Part shown: positions 58,001 to 64,000 of the stretch, one piece after another | How positions within the stretch are numbered: position 1 is the stretch's first letter | Layout of the letters: each line of letters opens with the position of its first letter | NCBI GenBank assembly: GCA_028023455.1 | Contig: JAQFVV010006199.1 | Span: forward strand, 2,358,001-2,422,000 | Origin: Epiperipatus broadwayi | Lineage: Eukaryota; Onychophora; Udeonychophora; Euonychophora; Peripatidae | Direction of reading: 5' to 3' | Length of the DNA stretch: 64,000 bases | Notes under the pieces: model-generated | The model's database searches: none | Told to the model about the DNA's origin: nothing | Seen by the model: the letters and a program-made list of their open reading frames with translations, nothing else | Position numbers and translations under genes: made by a program

Positions 58001-59526
58001 GATGTTAATTCTTCTTTGAATTAACTGCTATAATTTTGGGGATCCAAGAAAACAATACATATTTTAACATGACGAATATTTGACGATAGATGATCACATA
58101 TACAATTCTTTTCTTTTTACTATTGGCGATACGTATCATTTTTAGCTAGCTGGCTTAGGAATAAAACTAATGCGCGAATTTTCCAAAATAATATTATTAT
58201 AAGGACTGCAGCTGACTTACGTAGATCTAAAGTTTTAATGACTCCAGTTGATGTATAATATAACATATTATATTAGGGTTATAATTAAGTCACTAATGTT
58301 TGTAGTTTTTATTCCTACTCTAGGAATTATAATTTTTCTTTAATAATGAATTCTCCATAAAATGCACACATACAAATTTTCCGATATTTGCCTTGAGAAA
58401 ATTTATATTTTCTTTTTAAAAAATATACAGGTGCATAAGTAAATATCCTTTATCATTAATATTATTTCTAGATAATTTTCAGTGAATAAAACATATTTTA
58501 ATGTGGGGAACTTACATTATTTTCAAAAGCAGACAATTTCTTTTAGAAAGAGCGCGAAATTTTCTAGTTAACTTTCCTTGGCTTTTCTAATATGTCTTTT
58601 TAATTATAATTTTTCTTTTATACCACGAAAAGATTATTAAATAAGGTAAAGTTAACAAATAATTGATTATTTCCTGGAAATTACTTATATTACTTATTTT
58701 AAACATAATGACATTTTCCATGATTGCTGTAGTCAATACGGTCATTTTGAACTTTAGCATACGATAGTATATTTTTGCGTATAAAAAGCTTTAAATAGGT
58801 AGATGGCCACAGAAAACAGAATATCTTATCAAATAGGATTAGCCATGCATGATATTATTAAACATTTACTGGATTTATATTTATTTCTGCAATAAAAAAT
58901 AATAAAAAATTTGTTACCGAATTTCAGTACTGCTTCCTCCTTGTAAAACTAATGTCAGACTAAACTTTCTTCAAAATTTGGCGGTCTTGTTTTAGCAACA
59001 TCTTACAGAAAAATAATCATTTAATTATACATAAATAAAAGAAAAGAAAAACCCCTTACAATCATATAGCTTTCCATATGATTTAAATGAATTACAAAGT
59101 AATTTGACAAATAATGAAAAATAATAAATATACTCAATTAATAATTAGTGATGTACATTTCTTTTAAATATGATTTTCTACAAAATAAATTATCAGAAGT
59201 TATTGTGCTTTATGATAAGACATTTATCTACTCTCCCTCTACCCATCCAAATCAATTACTGTTTATGATATGTGCTTTTATACTATATTAAATTGCTCTT
59301 ATTGTTAAAATTTTAATTAAATTATTCATGCTCTTCTTCAAATGACATCAAATTACTAAATTTATTAGTTATTTGCTTAAAACACGTTAAAGTGAGTAAA
59401 TAGCATATTTTATTAATCACTTAATATTATTATTATTTTACCTTTTTATTTTCCAAAGAAAAATAGCATTGTTTTTTCTGTGGAAACAATGCCAAATAAA
59501 CCAAGTGTCAATAACACTAGGTTACA
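55098..59526 (-). repeat. 5' LTR of the Gypsy element (about 4.43 kb)
   Basis: Direct repeat of 44451-48893. Element sense starts TGTAACC at 59526 and ends at about 55098. Compared with the other LTR it has lost several CpGs by CG to CA or TG changes (for example near 57995, 58090, 58359, 58502, 58721, 58846 and 58997). It carries the same 72-codon antisense frame (57150-57368). Promoter elements could not be pinned down by eye. Confidence 0.92.
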
Positions 59527-60330
59527 ATATATATTATTGTTTAACTAACAAGTATGTATATTTTTAGTACTAATAAATTGTACATATTAATTGTTGGGTA
59601 GTTGTTGTTTTTTTGCATCTGTTAGTTTGGAACCAAAACTGTAAGCCTAATCAAACACAAAAGTTACAATACTTATTTTACTAAAATTAATCAACCTTAC
59701 AGTTTTGATTGACCAGCAATCTTTTCCAGAACTATAAAATATATATAAATACATGAATATACAAATAGTTTATCATTTGAGTAAACATTACATTTCCTTA
59801 CAAATTGACTCATTTTTTTTATCTTATTCAATATACATATATATAAATGTGTGTGTGTACATACATATATTATGTCCATTATATACAATACATAATTAAA
59901 TACCACATCAAATATATATACCAAATATATATACGTACCTTAAACATAAGATATACATATACTAATATACTCAAAATTTATACTACATTTATATCATAAA
60001 ATATCACAAAAATCATATCAGTAATCCCTTAGCATTTATTAAGTATATTAATTAATATTATCATATATATATAAAAACTTAAAAAGTATATTTTCAACCA
60101 TGAAACTTATAACCTTTTATTATTTATTTACTAATTTTTTATTAATAATCTAAATATTACTGTATGAACTTTATATTTAATAATTATTGTCATTAAACTT
60201 ACTATTATAAATTATTTTTATTACAAAATGCATTTATACACATATATTATTATTCTTAATTAACTAATACCAATATCCACTTCCTTATTATTCAGTTTTT
60301 TCAATTGTTAATAATTTGAGTTATATTTGT
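59527..60330. other. AT-rich spacer with (TA)n and (TG)n runs
   Basis: No gene. Short alternating TA/TG runs at about 59832-59870 and 59912-59935. Confidence 0.6.
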
Positions 60331-61860
60331 TATATGATGTGATGTAATGCACTGTGGCTTCTCTTTAAATGGAGTCAGGAATTTCTCAGCAACTATGCCC
60401 AGAGAAACCTGTTAACCACTTTACCTTCCCTTTCCATTTCCCACTGTAAGTTTTCCCATAATCTGCTCCATCCCATTTCCACAACATAATCTTTGTCAAC
60501 TCTATGGCCTTCATATCTAAATTCCCTTTATCTTTTCCCAAACCCAGCATAAAAACTAATAACCCACTTTCTGTATAATCACTTTGTTCATATTTATTCT
60601 CCCATAACTTTATTATTTGTACTCATTCTGCTTTCAAGCATTTACATTCAATTAACAGATGCCTAATATTTTCTATGCCTTCTTTACACAATTTGCAGAC
60701 TAAATCACCTATATTTTTTCCATTTACATGTATATTCTCTTGTTGCTAAAGATCCCATTTGAGCCTTAAACAATAAACTACTTTCCTTGTTATTATCATA
60801 AAGTAACTCACACCCAATGTTCTGTTTACTTCTATATATATTTAAACTCTTTTTACTCTCCATATTAGTTCTCAATCTCTCCAACTCCTTATTCTTTATT
60901 AATGCATCTATTCTTTTATCCTATTCCTTACCACTATAACACTCAACAATCCTCCTAACGCAATCATCCCACTTTTTGTACAAGTATACTGATATAAATT
61001 CTTTTTCCAAATCTTTTGCATACCACATTACCTTTTTCACCCATCTTATTGCCTGCCCTTTACTCATAACCCAATTAAATACTATTTTGGCTTTTCTTTT
61101 ATTATCTGTAAACTGCAACCTACCAAACATTTTCATTTTACTTTTTTGCATCTCTCATATGAAAACATGACCATCCCATTTCTCCTTGAATTGCCTCTTT
61201 TGCTGTCCACCCCTCTGCATCTAATGCATATCTTCCTACTTCCCTTAGTAATTTCTCTAAGTAATCTAATACCTATTTACTAACACATAACACATCATTA
61301 CCATATGTTAACCCTGCTACTGCAAGACAATTCTAGCTACATCATATTTATTATATGAAAACACTGTTAATTTCTTTATCAATCCATTTCTTTTCTTTGC
61401 TTCATTTATTAATTTTTTCTCCCATTCATCCAAGCAATTTTTTTGATTACTTAAGGTGATTCCCAAATAACTATATCTATTCACCACACTTAACTTTATA
61501 TCCCCCAATAAAAATTATGCTTCTTCTCTTTCCCCTGTATTAACCAACTTTATATTAGATTTTTCTTCACTAACTTTAATCCCCATCTCTTAACCCACCC
61601 TTGCAGCTTCCATATCTTCTCTTCTTTCTGCACACAAAAAGTCATCATCCACAAAAAAAGACCCAACAAAGTATATACTCCCTTGCCACCTATTAACATT
61701 ATCTCTATCCCTCTTCCTAGTCTTTCTATTGCTTTCTCCATTTCACTCAAATACAACAAAAACAAAATAGGTGACATAGGGCATCCTTGCCTTTGTCCCA
61801 CTCCATTTTAACTTTAACTGATTATATATCCCCTAATTGATAAATATAGTAATTATTTTT
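60331..61860 (-). mobile_element. LINE family L2, copy 1 of a tandem set (5'-truncated)
   Basis: Minus-strand LINE. The RT part starts abruptly at about 61860 in the segment before the GQRQGCPMSPILFLLYL box (61750-61800). FVDD, the RT catalytic box, is intact at 61641-61655. The thumb region VVNRYSYLGITL follows (about 61460-61500), then a long C-terminal region (IVFNWVM, KKWDDCVRRIVECYSGKE), a CKLCKEGIENIRHLLIEC zinc-knuckle-like motif (about 60655-60710, C-x2-C-x8-H-x4-C) and a 3' tail ending in ACATCACATCATA at 60331. Frames are broken several times. It is followed directly by the 3' end of copy 2. Confidence 0.85.
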
Positions 61861-63690
61861 ATGTGATGTACTGTGACTTCTCTTAAATGGAGTCAGGAAT
61901 CTCTCAGCAACTATGTGCAAATAAACCTGTTAGCCACTTTACCTTCCTCTTCCATTCCCCACCCTAAGCTTTCCCATAATCTACTCCATCCCATTTCCAC
62001 AACATAATATTTGTCAACTCTATGGCCTTTATATCTGAATCCTCCTTATCTTTTCTCAAACCCAGCATAAAAACTAATAACCCACTTTCTGTATAATCAC
62101 TTTGTCCATATTTATTCTTTTATAACTTCATTATTTGTATCCTTTTTGCTTTCAAGCATTTACATTCAATCAATATTTTCTATGCCTTCCTTACACAATT
62201 TATAGACAATCACCCATATTTTTCCATTTACATGTATATTCTCTTGTTGGTAAAGATCCCATTCTAGCCTTAAACAATAAACTACTTTCCTTACTATCAT
62301 CATAAATTAACTTGCACCCAATGTTCCATTTACTTCTATATATATTTAAACTCTTTCTACTTTCCATACTAGTTCTCCATCTATCCAACTCCCTATTCTT
62401 TATTAATACATCTATTCTTTTATCACATTCCTTACCACTATAATCCTCAACAATCCTCCTAACACAATCATCCCACTTTTTATACAAGTATACTGATATA
62501 AATTCTTTATCCAAATCTTTTGCATACTGCATTACTTTTCTCACCCATCTTGTTGCCTGCCCTTTATTCATAACCCAATTAAATACTATTTTAACTATTC
62601 TTTTATTATCCATAAACTGCAACCTACTAAACATTTTCATTTTACTTTTTGCATCTCATAAAAACTTGACCATCTCATTTCTCCTTGAATTGCCTCTTTT
62701 GCTGTCCACCCCTCTGCATCTAATGCATGTCTTCCTACTTTCCTTAGTACTTTCTCTAAGTAATCTAATACCTCTTTACTAACACATAACATATCATTAC
62801 CATATGTTAATCCTGTTACTGCACTTCCGATTCATACAATTCTAGCTACATCATATTTATTTTATGAAAACATGCTTAATTTCTTTACCAAAACCCTTTC
62901 TTTTTCTTTTTTTTTTTTGCTTCATTTACCAATTTTTCTCCCATTTATCCAAGCAATTCTCCTGATTACCTAAGATGATTTCCAAATAACTATATCTATC
63001 CACCACACTTAACTTTACATCCCTCAATAAAAATTCTACATCTTCTCTTTCCTCAGTATTAACCATCATTATATTTGATTTTTCTTCACTAAATTTAATC
63101 CCCATCTCTTTACCCACCCTTGCACATGTCCTCAACATAGCTTATATATCTTCTTTCTGCACACAAAAAGATATCATGCACATAAAAAATACCCGACAAA
63201 GTATATACTCCCTTGCCACCTATTAACGGTATCTCTATCCCTCTTCATAGTCTTTCTATTGCTTTCTCCATTTCACTCAAATAACAACAAAAACAAAATA
63301 GGTGACATATGGCATCCTTGCCTTAGTCCCACCCCATTTTTAACTTTAACTGATTCTATATCCTCTAATTGATAACGATAGTAATTATTTTCATATAATT
63401 TCTTAATAATATTTACTAAAGCTTCATCAATTCCCAAATTCACTAAACTTATCCATAATCTATTTCTATTTACTCTATCATAAGGCTTCTCTATATCTAT
63501 AAAACTCATATATAACAATCTACCTGAATTCCTACTCATATCCATAAGTTGTGTAATTACAAGTAAATTATCTCCTATATGCCTATCTGACCTAAAATCT
63601 TGCATTTTCCCCACTACATTATTCTCTTCCATCCATTTTACAACTTTTCCAGCCACCATATATGAGAAAACTTTATATAAAACTTGTGGT
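61861..63690 (-). mobile_element. LINE family L2, copy 2 of a tandem set
   Basis: Longer copy. The RT entry region carries MSFIDIEKPYDRVNR and GLRQGCHMSPILF (63273-63690). The catalytic box is changed to a YVHD-like form at about 63169-63190, so it is inactive. A thumb frame (62926-63138) and a 146-codon C-terminal frame (62200-62640: KKWDDCVRRIVEDYSGKE, SSLLFKARMGSLPTREYTCK) follow. The zinc-knuckle motif has lost RHLL by a 12 bp deletion near 62173. The 3' end is at 61861. The 5' truncation point (about 63690) differs from that of copy 1. Confidence 0.87.
62200..62640 (-). pseudogene. C-terminal domain of LINE L2 copy 2 (146 codons)
   Basis: Part of the region downstream of RT that in this family ends in a C-x2-C-x8-H-x4-C motif, probably nucleic-acid binding. 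The frame contains VFNWVMNKGQATRWVRKV, KKWDDCVRRIVEDYSGKE and ARMGSLPTREYTCKWK. The Met at 62640 is internal, not a true start. A parallel, more broken frame in copy 1 lies at 60921-61151. Confidence 0.7.
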
Positions 63691-63737
63691 ATGATGTACT
63701 GTAGCTTCTTCTTAGACGAAGTCAAGAATCTCAGCAA
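63273..63737 (-). pseudogene. RT entry region of LINE L2 copy 2 (frame begins in copy 3)
   Basis: A 154-codon frame with QVLYKVFSYMVAGKVVKWME, DFRSDRHIGDNLLVITQL, MSFIDIEKPYDRVNR (first catalytic Asp box) and LRQGCHMSPILF. The first 15 or so residues, including the Met at 63737, come from the 3' tail of the next copy (from 63691), so the start is an artefact of the junction. Confidence 0.75.
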
Positions 63738-64000
63738 TTATGCCCAGAGAAACCTGTTAGCTACTTAATTTTACATTCCCCAGTCTAAGTTTTCCCATAT
63801 TCTGCTCCATCCCATTTCCACAACATAAACTTTGTCAACTCTACAGCCTTTATATCTAAATCCCCTTATCTTTTTCCAAATCCAGCATAAAAAACAATCC
63901 ACTTTCTGTATAATCACTTTTTTTCATATTTATTCTTCCATAACTTTATTATATGTGTCCTTTCTGATTTCAAGCATTTACATTCAAATTAACAAATGCT
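63691..64000 (-). mobile_element. LINE family L2, copy 3 (3' end, continues beyond the window)
   Basis: Matches the 3' ends of copies 1 and 2: ATGATGTACTGTAGCTTCTT, then AGAATCTCAGCAATTATGCC, then CCTGTTAGCTACTTAATTTT, then CCATCCCATTTCCACAACAT. It is cut by the window edge. Confidence 0.85.

Larger units (their letters stand above)
44451..59526 (-). mobile_element. Ty3/Gypsy LTR retrotransposon with about 4.4 kb LTRs
   Basis: Two near-identical direct repeats (44451-48893 and 55098-59526) bracket a 6.2 kb interior. Its minus-strand ORFs are, in order, coiled-coil ORF, Gag, protease-RT-RNase H and integrase, the Ty3/Gypsy gene order. In the element's sense each LTR starts TGTAACC and ends ..CA. 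A purine tract borders the 3' LTR (48894-48905). No env-like ORF exists after integrase. No target duplication is visible (TTCTA left, ATATA right). Two ORF-breaking lesions and a changed RNase H residue suggest this copy cannot move by itself. Confidence 0.93.

Noticed and set aside
44451-59526. Segmental duplication instead of LTRs
   Set aside because: The repeats border a complete Gypsy interior, have a polypurine tract at the right junction and TG/CA-type ends, so LTRs explain them better.
1-64000. CRISPR arrays, bacterial operons, phage genes
   Set aside because: No regular spacer-repeat array or compact prokaryotic gene layout; the repeats seen are eukaryotic transposable elements.

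Overview
The window looks like very AT-rich, repeat-dense genomic DNA from an invertebrate animal. Non-LTR retrotransposon remnants, a Ty3/Gypsy LTR retrotransposon, pogo/Tigger-like and hAT-like DNA transposon ends and many short palindromic elements are all present. No bacterial, phage or plasmid feature is visible, and there is no intact host protein gene. An arthropod, perhaps a chelicerate, is my guess from the style of the LINE families; it is not proven by anything here.

Layout. Positions 1-441 are the end of an hAT-like transposon. A short inverted-repeat MITE follows at 577-662. Two inverted copies of a roughly 1.3 kb pogo/Tigger-like element with TA target duplications lie at 3006-4334 and 7755-9033. 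Between them are an almost perfect 720 bp foldback palindrome (inside 4839-5600) and a LINE tail (5750-6290). From 10 to 29 kb there are small MITEs, two long decayed antisense copies of an RTE-like LINE (13059-15930 and 25086-28120), a sense RT fragment (22200-22760) and the only candidate host promoter (about 20924-21213). A foldback element with a 10 bp target duplication sits inside the second RTE copy (26263-27174). From 31 to 41 kb there is another RTE tail, a second type of LINE ending in a poly(A) tract (33421-36060), and an RTE copy whose 5' part is inverted (38795-40765).

The main structure is a minus-strand Ty3/Gypsy element at 44451-59526 with LTRs of about 4.4 kb, unusually long for an animal Gypsy element. 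Its internal region encodes a coiled-coil ORF, Gag, a protease-RT-RNase H ORF and an integrase. In this copy an in-frame stop separates the coiled-coil ORF from Gag. A frameshift plus a stop separates RNase H from integrase, and the first catalytic Asp of RNase H reads as Asn. By eye the two LTRs differ at about 30 positions, so the insertion is fairly young. No target duplication is visible, and the outer flank of the left LTR resembles sequence just inside the right LTR.

From 60331 to the window end, three head-to-tail 5'-truncated copies of a third LINE family (minus strand) follow each other directly.

Most open reading frames in this AT-rich DNA are chance frames and were not annotated. 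The coding regions I support all belong to mobile elements.
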